From Echinometra lucunter (lineage: Eukaryota; Echinodermata; Echinoidea; Camarodonta; Echinometridae): 64,000 bases of DNA. Of the stretch, positions 45,233 through 56,200 are shown piece by piece (within the stretch, counting starts at the first letter, position 1; every line of letters begins with the position of its first letter). A program made the translations under genes and the position numbers. The notes under the pieces were generated by a model. That model did no database searches and was not told the DNA's origin. It worked only from the letters and a program-made list of their open reading frames with translations. The stretch covers positions 32,732,964 to 32,796,963 of the forward strand of contig CM057151.1 in assembly GCA_029962745.1 (NCBI GenBank), given 5' to 3'.

Positions 45233-45985
45233 CTCTTCAGTATACTTTCCTCTACAATTCTAGAGAGAAGGACGAATATGACGTGGGTTTTGAATGTTTG
45301 GGACCATTGAATTGAATCGGCCGTATTTTGGATTAGATTATCAGTATTTTTGGCACGTTTTTGTGGTTTCAAACCGATTCGCAGCCATTAGGGTGCCAAC
45401 AGTTTTGCAAATTTTCATGAAAATGACATGGATTTTGAATAAAGTGCTGCTTAAACTGTCCTTTTTATTTTTCTTCTAGATTCCAAGCCTCTAAGAATTA
45501 TGTTTTTGTCCTTTTTGGCACCATTTTCGCCACATGAGGGCGCTACTTGTTTAAAGAGAAGTACAGATGACCCAGTTTAAAGAGTCTTTCCACCTTTGTC
45601 ATACATTTCGCTACAAATCTGGAAGGTTTTATGAAGTTTAATAATGTTTTGACAAAGTAAAAGTGATTTATACTCGTTTGTCGGAATTGTGAGGTATGAT
45701 AGAGGCCTAAATCTCTTGATTGCGTTGTTTTTATCTGCCATCTAATTATGGCAACTTCAAAGTCCAGTAGAAAAAAAAAAAGCACATGAACCTATATTAT
45801 TTTTTGCATTTTTGGCCTACATAGGTACCAAAGTAACTCTATGCAAAATTTGGAGAAAATGACATGGATTTGATTTTAACTGTGGAACGTCCTTAAATCA
45901 CCCTTCCCTGTCTGTGAATTTTGTTTGGTTTATTTTTCATACCATTTCTTTTGTTTACAATATTTTTGATCAGCTGTTAGATAAC
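45233..45985. other. Diverged repeat units and unassigned DNA
   Basis: This region contains the second and possibly third copy of the 'tttttggcac..ttt' unit (45345-45400, 45505-45540). The remainder is unassigned and no gene is seen. Confidence 0.4.
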
Positions 45986-46014
45986 TGAACGCGCGAACGA
46001 AACGAATGAGACGC

Positions 46015-46322
46015 AGTGTAAACTACATGACTAGAGGTCATAATAAAAAACTGTATATCCCAAGGTCAGTTTTTTTTTACATGAGAATGAGAAAACCTTG
46101 GAATAGTCTAAGTAACGATATAGTTAATGCACCCAGTGAAGCTTCGGAAACAGACTTGATAAATTCTGGAGAGATTAACAAGTAAAGTTTCACTTTGATG
46201 CTGACCCATCTGGTCATGATCCTGCCAACCTAAAAAGATGACAGAATTTGGATCTGAATATAGAGGCTTGAGCCTGCGTTCAGAAGCATCCATAAGTATC
46301 CATAAGTAAGTAAGTATGTACC
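46015..46322 (+). pseudogene. 5'-truncated CR1-like LINE, ORF2 C-terminus
   Basis: The plus strand reads TRGHNKKLYIPRSVFF, then RKPWNSLSNDIVNAPSEA, then after a frameshift RLDKFWRD-stop-QVKFHFDADPSGHDPANLKR. This is the widely shared CR1/Jockey C-terminus '(T)RGH..KL......F...V...WNSLP..VV.APS...FK.RLDK.W'. It ends in a short (CCATAAGTAAG)n-type tail. The frame is broken by at least one frameshift and three stops. Confidence 0.8.
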
Positions 46323-47232
46323 CCTGCTAAAAGTGAGATAATAAAATAATTAAAAATGCTGGCATGTACTAACTTTAGACAGAAATAACCGTTCTTGGGA
46401 ATTGTTGATCAAATTTGACATTTCTCAACCTTTCCCATACACAGACGCATAGACGGTACGACCTGTACCATAGGCACAACAGGGAAGATATCGCGGCTAA
46501 AATTCAGCCGCTAGGGTCCTTTCTCCTCCAATCCTCCAATCCTTTTTTGGAGTGGGCTTATGAATATTAAAATTAAATGTGTATAGATCTGTATCATAGC
46601 ACGCACTAGTCAGATTCGATGCCGTGTGGAGCACGGGGTCAGACAAGGACACACACAAAATCTTTGCGAACTTGTTCGCTATCTCGGAAGGTAATCGGGC
46701 AATGCATACGTAAACTTTATGTATGAGAGGTCACACTTCGGTTGACCCTCAGCGGAGAGAACGGAATTCCCGAGTGCACATGAAGCAATAAATCATCGTT
46801 TTTTGCAGTCATACATGTAGGGCCAAATATTTGTGGGACTGTAGCGAACATTCACCTTTGCAGCAGTCAAAAACAGACAACAAAATTGCACTAAGCAAGA
46901 TTTAATTTTCTTGAATTGGCTAGATTATCTCATTCAGGGACTCTTCAACTCTAAATGTGCCACATATTTGGGGATTCAGAGTTGAAAATGGAATTTTGAA
47001 TAATTATTTTCCCCTCATGTATGATTTTCTACCAAGCCAAAATGCCTTGTAATACACACAAAAGCCATTGAAGCTTTTCCGTTGCAATGAGTACTATGGA
47101 GTACAAAATCTCAGATAAGCTTGTACATGTATAAGTGTATTTTTGGTAAGTTGTAAGTTGTCAAAATAGATGTAAGAAGTAAAATATCATCAATCAAATA
47201 TCATCAATCTCAGCTTTAAGATAATGTCAATG
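46323..47232. other. Unassigned DNA
   Basis: No open frame or recognised repeat was found. A short region with moderate CpG (46430-46770) has no gene signature. Confidence 0.45.
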
Positions 47233-47515
47233 AAGAGGTGTTGTGGATCAATGGATAAGTCTCCGGACTTTGAACCACAGGGTCCGGGGTTCAAATCCCA
47301 CAGCAGCATTCGCGTCCTTTGGCAAGACGTTTATCTACATTCGTCACTCTCCACCCAGGTGTAGTAAATGGGTACCCGGTAGGAAGAAATTCCTTGAATG
47401 CTCGAGCGCCTGATCAGGGTAGTCATGCTAGAGCCGGGGTAATAATATGCAGCGCTTAGAAACATTTGTATTAAGCGCTATATAAATGTTGCATATTATT
47501 AGTATTATTATTTTG
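47233..47515 (+). mobile_element. tRNA-derived SINE
   Basis: The head contains A box TGGATCAATGG (47244-47254) and B box GGTTCAAATCC (47288-47298) at tRNA-like spacing. The arm between reads like 'ctccgg-actttgaacc', close to a tRNA-Gln(UUG) anticodon arm with a decayed 3' stem. A tRNA-unrelated body follows, and the 3' end is 'agcgctatataaatgttgca' plus (ATT)n. That tail resembles the 3' end of the LINE fragment at 11503-11840 ('gcgctatataaatcc...ttattatt'), a typical SINE-LINE tail pairing. Confidence 0.85.
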
Positions 47516-48120
47516 TAGCTGAGAGAATCAAGCTTAATCACATATGCGATGTACATGAAGTCACACTATTTGTCGTGAGTTTGCAAGACTCGCCTATGCC
47601 CGCTTGTGTACAGTTAAGCGTGCATGCCCTTTTTATGAATGAGATTTGCATAATGTCACATGAATATTCATTTGTTCGACTCAAGATGGCTGATGACAAT
47701 TACACATCGAAATTGTTTGGGTGGATCGAGATAAAGCATGGTATTTGAAGAAGATGTAAGCAGAGGTCTAAGGTACATATTTTCTGAATTTACATAAATA
47801 TTATTTTTCACTTTCAGGACTTTGAAGTTAGTTAGTAAAGGAAACACTTGGCGTCAGGCCTGTATTTTCTCACTTGAATGCATCGACCAGTCCAGTGACC
47901 AGTGATTACCGTGATCGTCCATGTACAACGGCATAGACGATCATTTGGTCTAGAGGTCAGTGGAGCTAGACGAAGTCTGAGTGGAACAACCAAAGTCAGA
48001 GAGACTTAAACTTTCGGTCTAGCCATGTACGAAATTCATTCAAGCAATCACTCAAACTTTGCATGGAACATTCGCATGTAATAATTGAGCATAACAATTT
48101 GCCTTACATGTACCTTCAAA
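47516..48120. other. Unassigned DNA
   Basis: No gene or clear repeat is recognised. Confidence 0.4.
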
Positions 48121-48200
48121 AATCGTGGCTGTGCTACATTGGATTTGAACTCTCAATCTTCTGGTTGTCAGACCAGCGCTCTACCAATGTTCTGTGGGAA
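48121..48200 (-). pseudogene. tRNA-Val(GAC)-like remnant
   Basis: On the minus strand 'cattggtagagcgctggtct' leads into the stem-loop CTGGT-CTGACAA-CCAG, which places GAC in the anticodon position, followed by 'aagattgagagttcaaatcc' with a B-box-like AGTTCAAATCC. The T stem and acceptor stem do not pair properly and no CCA-compatible end is clear. It is therefore a tRNA-derived remnant or SINE head, not a functional tRNA. Confidence 0.5.
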
Positions 48201-48264
48201 GCGAGTTGATTTGCATCGGCAACATAAGCTATCTGTACATGTACATACCCTAATGGAATAAAGC

Positions 48265-48285
48265 CTGACCCTAACCCTAATCCTA
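48265..48285. repeat. Short telomere-like tract
   Basis: 'gaccctaaccctaatcctaa' is a short, imperfect CCCTAA run upstream of the larger tracts. Confidence 0.7.
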
Positions 48286-48399
48286 ATTATTATCAGGTAT
48301 ATCATTTTAAGTCATACCCATATTTTTTTTTTTTCATGTTTAGCAGGGGGTACATATGGAAGTCTTTCCCAAATAAAAATTCACGGCAAAAATACCGGG

Positions 48400-48640
48400 C
48401 AATATCGTGAAATAGGCCCCGCTCAAAAAATTTTAAAAGTTTTTTTAGGGTTAGGGTTAACTATACACACCGCTGTCACGAAGCGACAGTGCTATACAAG
48501 CCAGCCCTATCGTTGAGAACTCATGACAAAAAGTGTGATTACATCACGTAAGCGATATAACCTGGCATACTCGTGATATAGGCCCCACCATACCCTAAAC
48601 CTAACCCTACCCTAACCCTAACCCTAACCCTAATCCCTAC
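48400..48640. repeat. Dispersed module with telomere-like tracts and a hairpin
   Basis: TTAGGG units (48447-48462) are followed by a hairpin 'cgctgtcacgaagcgacag' and then CCCTAA units (about 48591-48640) in the opposite orientation. The flanking 'cgtgaaataggcccc' phrase recurs, inverted, at 57685. Orientation reversal and degeneracy argue that this is a repeat module and not a chromosome end. Confidence 0.75.
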
Positions 48641-49275
48641 CCTAACATTAAAGCCCCCATTCCACTATCACGATCTCTCCCAATCTATGTAATCAACGGA
48701 GAGCGGCGAAAGTGTATAGGGGTCGTTTTTAATCGGTAGCATTGTGGCAGCAGAAGACGGGTAGAGTTGTTCAGATTGGCAAGAAATCTGGAAAATGTTT
48801 AAAACTTCATCCCGATCTTCCCGATCAAAATTCATCGTAAAGCGAGCGGAAAGAACATAACTACATCGTAAACACAGCGGAGTGATCCTAGTAAGGTCTT
48901 TTCCAGCACTGTGACGGCAGCACCAGAACAGGACATAAACTGGACGCTGCTGTGGTTCCGCTGCTGCCCCGCTCTACCCCAGGCCTAATGACGACTTTAT
49001 TAGACGCTCTTACTACTCGCTCCCCTCTCTTACTGTAATTGAGACGGATTCCTACAATGCTCTCAAAACGTTTTGTTCCCGCTTTAACTACGCCTTTTTC
49101 ACTTTTCCGTTTTAGTTACGCTGTTTCTGCGCTTATTCAGACTTATACAAGCTAATGATGCCCCTCTCGCCATGAGATCACATCGGCTGAATCATTCACG
49201 ATTTCTGTCGCCGTCCCAAAAACGAAAATCATTCGTTCCAAGAGAAAATCGCCGAGTATTGGGTCCAGTGACACG
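48641..49275. other. Unassigned DNA
   Basis: Moderately GC sequence without a recognisable exon. 'ttgttcagattgg' and 'cccgatcttccc' recur near 57535-57570, so part belongs to the same dispersed module as the telomere-like tracts. Confidence 0.4.
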
Positions 49276-49640
49276 ACATATGCTCCGCCAACATTTTCTC
49301 CGCTGACAACTGCTCCGAAAATTCCGACAAGTGCTCCGCGACAATTGCTCTGTGACTGTTGCTCCGCTGACATTTGCTCTGCCGACATATGCTCCGCCGA
49401 TATTTGCTCCACCGACGTTTGCTCCGCCGACATTTGCTCTGCCGACATATGCTCAGCCGACATATACTTCGCCGATATTTGCTCCACAGACATTTGCTGC
49501 GCCGATATTTGCTTTGCCGACATATGCTCTGCCGACATATACTTCGCCGACATTTGCTCCGCAGACAATTGCTCCGCCGACATATGCTCCGCCGACATAT
49601 ATTTGCTGACATATGCTCCGCTGACATTTGCTCCGACGAA
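49276..49640. repeat. 15-bp tandem array, left arm
   Basis: About 24 units of GACATNTGCTCCGCC. The repeated core is GCTCCGCC, and most variation falls at the third and the A/T-rich positions. One unit is shortened to 14 bp near 49604. Confidence 0.92.
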
Positions 49641-50635
49641 TTATACTGGGCCAAATTATTTCGACAATAATGTGACAGCTGCCCCGCTGACAATTTCTCC
49701 AGCGATTTCTCTGCAGAATCAATTTCGAAGACACAACACTTGAACTGTGACAATTGCTCCATGGGTACCATAAAATGAATTGGAGAGCATACTCTCTGAC
49801 GTAGCCAAGAATTTTCAGCAGGGCGGGGGCACGAGGCGAGGGAGCGAAGCGACCGAGCGGGCGGAAGCTGTTGGAGAGTGTTAATCCCCCCTCCCACGGT
49901 AGGGAGATTTAAAAAAAAAGATTTTAATGTTTTTACCGCATAATAGTCCCTTCTTGTTGATTCTTGCCTTTGACCAGTCTACATAAATTGTTATTCAATT
50001 CAAATTAAATTCAATTCAGTCCAATTTCGGTTTTATTGTAAAAGGAAATAATTGGTACATGGCAAAAGTCCGAAGACTCATATTATCATATTTACAAGAT
50101 AAGACAATATTCATATTATATTAAGAGTTAAAAGGAAACTGAAATAATATACATGCATGGAGCAATTAGATGTGAAAAATGAATTATGAAGATTGAATTT
50201 TAATTGTACGGAAGATTCCTGTAAAAATAGTAAAAAAACAAAAAATATAAAGAAATAAAACAAGTCTGTGAAGATTTGGGGGAAATATTAACCCAGGGGA
50301 AGTAAATGAAATCAGCCTTTTGCAGTAATAACTAAATTTGCAAAAAAAAAAAAAAAAAAATTAATTTTTTCCCTGATTCAATTAATTAAGAAATTACAAT
50401 GTTTGAAAATATGAGAATAATAATATAATAATGCTCTTTATTCACAAATCATCATCGCAGCCATGCAGCAGGCTGAATTCCAAATGATTTTACAAAATAT
50501 ATATATAATAGTGCAAGTGACAAGAAGACAACATTGACCCTGATTAAAAGAGACATCATAATATACAATAGTCAACACAATAATTATAGGAACATAAAGG
50601 ATATGAACTTTGTAGGCAGAAGATGGATGGAAAAG

Positions 50636-50927
50636 TATGGTGGCCCCGAAGTACGCTCGACAACAGGTCATGTGCGACGTGAATTTCGCATCCCAGGTCC
50701 TGAATTTCGCATCGCGGGTCGTGAACTTCGCATCCCAGGTCACGAATTTCGCGCCACTGGTCATGAATTTCACGATTCACGACTGGGATGCAAAGTTCGC
50801 GCCACGGGTCATGAATTTCGCATTGCCGGTCGTGAATTTCGCATGGCGGGTCGTGAAATTCAGGACCTGGGATGCGAAATTCACGTCGCACATGACCTGT
50901 TGTCGAGCGTTCTTCAGGGCCACCATA
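50636..50927. mobile_element. 292-bp foldback with 21-bp tandem repeats, nested
   Basis: The ends TATGGTGGCCC are inverted and flanked by GAAAAG (50630-50635 and 50928-50933), a 6-bp candidate TSD. The arms share a long stretch containing 'cgctcgacaacaggtcatgt' and 'gcgacgtgaatttcgcatcc'. The interior is a 21-bp tandem array (gtgaatttcgcatcccaggtc and variants) that reverses orientation near 50785. Shadow frames rich in 'EFR' or 'NFAS' come from the array. Confidence 0.82.
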
Positions 50928-50934
50928 GAAAAGA

Positions 50935-51080
50935 GAAGTGTAAAGGGAAAAGGAAGAGAGGAAGAAAATGGTAAAGAAGATGATGAAAGGAGGAAGAAAA
51001 GAACAAAGAGAAAAAAGGAAGAAGGAGAAGAAGAAGAGGAAGAAGAAGAGGAGGAGGAAGAAGAAGAGGAGGAAGAGGAG

Positions 51081-51118
<38 letters not shown>

Positions 51119-51200
51119 AGAAGAAGAAGAAGAAGGAGAAGAAGAAGAAGACGAAGGGAAAGAAGAAGGAGGAGGAGAAGGAGAAAGAGAAGAGCACTTT
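50935..51200. repeat. Purine-rich GAA/GGA tract
   Basis: About 260 bp of A/G only or nearly so, mostly (GAA)n with GGA. The poly-Glu, poly-Lys and poly-Ser/Phe frames here are composition artefacts. Confidence 0.95.
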
Positions 51201-51266
51201 ATGACAAAAATATCCAAATGATTGTAGAAAAAAATATTTAATCGACATATCGGTATTATAGGCCTA

Positions 51267-52064
51267 TGGCACATTCATAATTCTATTTGTTTATTTTCAC
51301 GTATACAGTGACATTTATGACCTTGGGACCCCAAATCTTAGACCATTGTCCCTCCCATATTCATACATGAGCAAAGTATGATGCTAAACTGTCACAGAGT
51401 TGTTATATAAGTTATTGCAAGAATCAGCAGTTTTCATGTAGGCCTATATAATGACCTCTATGACCTTTGACCTTGAGACCCAAAAATCTAATCGGATCAT
51501 TGCCCCAGTTTAAAGAGGGTACCCGATACTGAAACAATGTTAGTTCATATTAAAGAGCATGATTTTATTAGCAGGAGATCATCTGCCTAATTTTTTTTTT
51601 TTAAGTCGTGTTGCCAAGGAAACCCCCAAATGTGGTAAGATTCCGGTATATTTTTGACGCCTCAGCTGTGACCCAGTTTCAACTGGGTACCTTGTCGCGC
51701 AATTCTAGCAAAATGCGCGCAAGGTATAATACATATTGTACAGTCTAGCACGCAGCACAACTTCAATGCGCGAAGCTGGGTACCCACTTTTACGTCATAC
51801 CTCATACTCAAAGTTTTTGTTCAACTCTTGACATTTTATGAGAAAATTAGCCAAAATGCATTGATTTCCATTGAAAATCATCAAATTTTTAATGTTATTC
51901 TTCTTAGAATTCTATTCTTGATCATATATAAAAAAAAAAATATCATTGCGTAATCACTTTAAGGTTAATCCGCGATCCGTAAAACAGATTATCGCGAGAA
52001 AGGAAAATGGGACGGATGGATGGACAATCCGATAACATAATGCCTCCGCTGGGCGGAGGCATAA
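51267..52064. mobile_element. Second copy of the TTTATGCCTCCGCC element, split by a TTAA MITE
   Basis: 'atggcacattcat', 'tgaccttgggaccccaaatct', a DR1 site at 51461-51473 and the ending 'aatgcctccgctgggcggag' match 4845-5533. The left inverted end is missing. The MITE at 51510-51962 interrupts it within 'ggatcattgccc(c)'. Confidence 0.75.
51510..51962. mobile_element. TTAA MITE, family A copy 2
   Basis: TTAAAGAGGGTACCCGATA at the left, TTAAAGTGATTACGCAATG inverted at the right, with TTAA at both ends. It is shorter than copy 1 because the 'acgtcaaaatgacgtcaaag' segment is deleted. Confidence 0.83.
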
Positions 52065-52394
52065 AAATATACTCTACATTCTCGTTAAAATACCTTTAAC
52101 GGGCAATTTTGACATACAGCAGTGTTTCTATCTTTGCAAACTACATTTGCAGTTTAGATTTCCTCTATTTACTATGAATACTCTGATTACGTAGATTATT
52201 TAGAGTGACCTATAATGATAAAAGCAAGCCCTCAAATTCATTGAATGGTGTCGATTGAGCAATACATGTATAGCCACCGGTTCAAGTGTCGTGGTTTCCG
52301 AACTTTGGCGGAGAAATTGTCAGCGAGGCAATTGTCAATATATTCATGATCAATTGTCGCAGCAGAGTGGAATTATCATTAATTTATTGATGAT

Positions 52395-52691
52395 TATAAT
52401 TAATTCGGCAGAGCAAATGTCGTATTTTCGGAGTATATGTCGGTGGAGCAATTGTCGGCGGAGCAAATGTCGGCGGAGCAAATGTTGTCATTTTGGGGCA
52501 TAATGTCGGCGGAGTATATGTCGGCGGAGCATATGTCGGCGGAGCAAATGTCGGTGGAGCAAATGTCGGCGGAGCAAATGTTGGCAGAGCATATATGTCG
52601 GCGGAGCAAATGTCGGCGGAGCATTTGTCGCGGAGCAGTTGTCAGAATTTTCGGAGCAGTTGTCGGCGGAGCAAATGCCAGCGGAACATAT
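52395..52691. repeat. 15-bp tandem array, right arm (inverted)
   Basis: About 19 units of GGCGGAGCANATGTC, interrupted once by 'attttggggcataa' at 52490-52503. Near the end the distinctive 'gtcagaattttcggagcag' mirrors the left arm. Confidence 0.92.
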
Positions 52692-53030
52692 GTGACTCGT
52701 CACAACAAAATCAGACAGAAGTCGCGCGAGGAGAAGTCGAGAAAATGGGCAAAATAGTAAAAAAACTCCAAAATTTTCGAAATTTTGTTTTCTTTATTTT
52801 CTGGATCTTCCATGTTTCAAGTATACTCTGTAAAAAAATCTAGCGAAAACAATAAAGGGAAAGGGTAAAAAAAGCAATTTTTCTGCGAGTGTTTTTTTCG
52901 GTCAGTCAGATCTTTTTCGGACACACGAGCGAGATCCAAAGATCAAATTTGGCTCCGCGCTAAGCTCCGCCCCCTAGCGACACACGCCTTCGCTAATTGG
53001 CCATTCATAGTCACGTGATCTCAGCAAAGA

Positions 53031-53204
53031 ATGGCGCAATGTTGTGTGGTTTTTCAAAAGCGAAAACGTGATTTAGGAAAGAAAAAAAGGAAAACCTTAG
53101 CGGGTTGGGATTACTATTATTTTGACGGAGATAACAAAGATGTGTCTCGTCGTGTGTTGTTACTTTTTAAAAATGAAAACTTTTATAGAATTTTTGAACA
53201 GTGA
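53031..53204 (+). CDS. Candidate 57-residue protein, unknown
   Basis: An ATG in good context (aaagaATGg) opens MAQCCVVFQKRKRDLGKKKR, then KTLAGWDYYYFDGDNKDVSR, then RVLLLFKNENFYRIFEQ and a stop. The N-terminal third is strongly basic and looks like a bipartite nuclear-localisation signal; the rest is aromatic-rich. It lies outside the mapped repeats, between the TU-like element and a tandem duplication. The 150 bp upstream is CpG-richer, with CCGCCCC, an inverted CCAAT (attgg) and CACGTG (53012-53017). I recognise no family. It could instead be a first coding exon or chance. Confidence 0.33.
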   Translation: MAQCCVVFQKRKRDLGKKKRKTLAGWDYYYFDGDNKDVSRRVLLLFKNENFYRIFEQ

Positions 53205-53239
53205 TGCAAAATAAAAGTAATTATTTTTCTGAAAAGGGG

Positions 53240-56200
53240 TAAATGATTAAACGGAAAGAAGTACAACTCGCATACAAGTCATGCCCTTCTTCTAAACTCG
53301 TGTTTCTGAGAGTTCTGGGAGATATTAAGACATAGAGAGAGGAGGAAAAGAAAGAGAAATTGCCAAAAGAGGGGAGGGGCGGTCTGTGTAAAATAATGTC
53401 CATGATTATTGTTGCGTGATTTTAGACCGAAGTCAAACTAATTAGACAAAGTCTTGGTTGTGGTTTGGTGGTGGGGAAGTTAACGGAATTAAGAAAAGAA
53501 AGAAAGAAAAAAAGCTCGTCAAAATTACTTCGGTATTCAGGTTTTGGCATGGTTAATAAGGGCTCTCTTGAACATTTGCAAATTCCCCGGAAAGTGTAAA
53601 ATAAAATGGATGACAGTATTGAGCAAGGAATCCATGGGCAAGGGTGTTTGTGGGTCGGGATGGGGCCTGGCCGGGAGGAAGATAAGTAAACGCGTGGATG
53701 AAAGAGTGAAACACTTAGGAAGGAAAGAAGTTTTCAAAAGCCTCGAGTGTTTTATGATGTATAACAGCTATTAACACGAGGACCTCGGAAAGACAACCAA
53801 AAGGATCTTACCCCGGGACCTACCCCTCCTCTCCCCCTTCCGGGCTTTAGAAAGAGAGAACAAAGCGATTCTGATCAAAGCCGTGCCTTTATACATCCAC
53901 AAACGGCTGTGAATTCTGTAGTAAGGGTGGGGTGGGATGGGGATAATAGATCTAGAGTGACCTCTAAAAGAAAGTAAGGAAAAGCGTTTTCAAAAGGCGG
54001 TTGACTTTATGGATTAAATCTTATTGAAAATTGAAATGAAGATGGGTATAGTGAAAAAAACCATTATTCTGTTCATGATCGTGCTCTTTTCACTTCGCAT
54101 CTGTGTCTAAAAAACAGATAGGACGTTCAAGAAAAAAAAAGATTGATTTAAAACGCTACAAAGTTTAAAAAAAAGTGATTTTTTTATTGATGTTGAATTA
54201 AAGGAATTTGCTAGTGTTATTTCTAATCCTTTAAAAACACCAAACTGCCAAATACTCAGTGTACTGAGTGTAGCTTATTTAAATCGGGCAGAGAAAAATG
54301 GGACTACAGATAAAAAAGCGAAGAGGAAGAATAATGAGAAAGGAGAAGACGGTGTGGAGAAGACAAAGGTCTTTGGTTGCGTTTTTATGAAGAAAAAAAT
54401 GTAGCTTAACCGAAGAAACTATAGGCCTATACTCTTTCAAATATTGGCCAAATAAACTTGGAGATAAACATGATAAAATATACGTCGCCTTTGAATAATG
54501 CTCGAACTTGTTTCCGTAACAGATAGCGTGGAGAAACGATAGAGAGGGAGAAAAAAAGAAGAAGGATGAGGAGAAAAGGAAGAAGAAGAAGAAGAAGAAG
54601 AAGAAGAAGAAGAAGAAGAAGAATGTGTTTTGGTGTATTGAGTGTCTCACAATTTTGGTGAAAACGTTTATTGTGGAGAAGAATTGTGGCGGTGGTACGT
54701 TAAATAATGACGCTTTCGGTTTTTAACTTTAGCAAAAATTTTTAACAGTCATTGAAAAGAAAGGTATTTTTCTAGAAAGAGGTTAATGACTCATATCAAT
54801 AAGACTGGAGAAAATGGACGACCCTTGATTAAGACATGTAATCCAATATGCAAATTTAGAATTTAACATGATACCAAATTGTAATGAAAGAGAAAGAGAA
54901 AAAGAAAGGAAAAGGGGGGGGGGAAGTAAAGAAAGAAGAAACAGAGAGACAGAGATGTATTTAAATTCATGTTCATGATAATAGGTGCATCATTAATTAG
55001 ACCAAAGCCAAAATAATGAGTCTTGGTCGTGATTGATGGAGTGCGACTTAACGGAATAAACCAAAGAAAAGAAGAAGCTTGTTGGAACGACATCGGTTTC
55101 TGGCATAAAGGGATATCTCTCTTGAACATTTACAAAACCCGGGGAAAGTGTAAAATAAATAAATGACAGTACTGAACAAGGAATCCAAGGGCAAGGGTGT
55201 GAGTGTGGGTCGAGATGGGGCCGGGCAGGGAGGAAGATGAACCACTAATGTCGCATTCACACAAACGAAACTGACTCCAAACCGACCAATGGCATGTCAT
55301 TGGAAATAACGTATTAGTTTTGATCGGTCTGGAGTCGGTTTCGTTGGTGTGACTGCGACATAAGAAAGGAAGGAAAGAAGCTTTCAAAAGGCTGAAGCAG
55401 TGCTTAGTGCTTATGACTTTTAAAAGCTAAAAAAGAGGACAAAGAAAGGATAACCAGAAGGACCTATACCCCTCCCCTCCCCTTCCGGGTTTTAGAAAGA
55501 CAGAACAAAGGTATAGCTTTCAGTATTATGATCAAAGCCTTTAACGGGCAGCGAATTCTATGGCAAGGGCGGGGGTGGCGATCGATAGGGCCTGGCCGGG
55601 AATGATGAGGAATGATAGATCTATAGTGACGCTAAAAGAAAGTAAGGAAAATAAGTTTTCAAAAGGTAGTGGACCGTGGATTAATTTTTATTGAAATCAA
55701 AATTAAGAAGGGTATAGTGAAGATAACCATTATTCTGTCCATGATCATGCTCTTCTCACTTCGCATCAGTGGCTTTTAAAAAAAAGACCCAGAGAGCACA
55801 TTCAATAGAAAAATCGATTTAAAAACTCCATAAGATGGTTTTTCAGTGAATACGAGTATTTTCTTCAGTAGAGAACACAAAAAAGAAGGTAAAATCAATC
55901 ATGTACAAAAGCTGGTAAGTTCATGAACCGGCTGCGAATTCTATCGCATTTTTTTTTGTTTTTGCTTTTTTGTTGAGCAGTGAAAGAAAGAAAAAGAACT
56001 GGGACAAGAAAATGATTAGGAAGGAGAACACAAACTTCTATAGACATGTCACTTTTTTTAATGGTTAATGATTATTAGCCATTTTTAAAAGTGGAGAAAA
56101 GAAATGTAACGATAATTTTGTTGAATTAAGGGGACACTCTCACCAAACTGGGGTGAATAAACGTTCATAAGGAAGATTTCCGTCGAATAATACTCGAACT

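Larger units (their letters stand above)
49276..52691. mobile_element. TU-like foldback transposon with 15-bp tandem repeats in both arms
   Basis: The left arm (49276-49760) and right arm (52250-52691) are inverted copies. Each outer part is an array of a 15-bp unit, GACATATGCTCCGCC or variants. Landmarks inside the arms match in order, including 'actgctccgaaaatt' near the ends and 'gctgacaatttctcc' and 'cacttgaac' at the inner side. The flanks GTGACACG (49268-49275) and GTGACTCG (52692-52699) match 7 of 8, a candidate 8-bp TSD. The long frames here (Ser-Ala-Glu or Cys-Ser-Ala-Asp repeats) are translations of the 15-bp unit. Similarity to sea urchin TU elements is from memory. Confidence 0.85.

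Noticed and set aside
48121..48200. Functional tRNA-Val gene
   Set aside because: The anticodon arm and B box are recognisable but the T and acceptor stems do not pair.
48590..48640. True telomere or chromosome end
   Set aside because: The tracts are short, degenerate, in both orientations, and followed by ordinary sequence on both sides.
49276..49640. CRISPR-like array of short regular repeats
   Set aside because: The repeats are contiguous with no spacers, the genome is eukaryotic, and an inverted partner array identifies a foldback transposon.
49152..49897. Long frames of MSAEQ, CSADI or LRRH repeats
   Set aside because: A 15-bp unit is a multiple of three, so all frames stay open. The mirrored array at 52255-52843 gives the same patterns.
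50534..51274. Frames of up to 230 residues with poly-Glu, poly-Phe or poly-Ser
   Set aside because: They are produced by the 21-bp array and the adjoining GAA-rich tract.
54279..54650. Minus-strand 123-residue frame with a poly-Phe start
   Set aside because: It is driven by a (GAA)n run. The corresponding part of the second duplication unit does not keep the frame.
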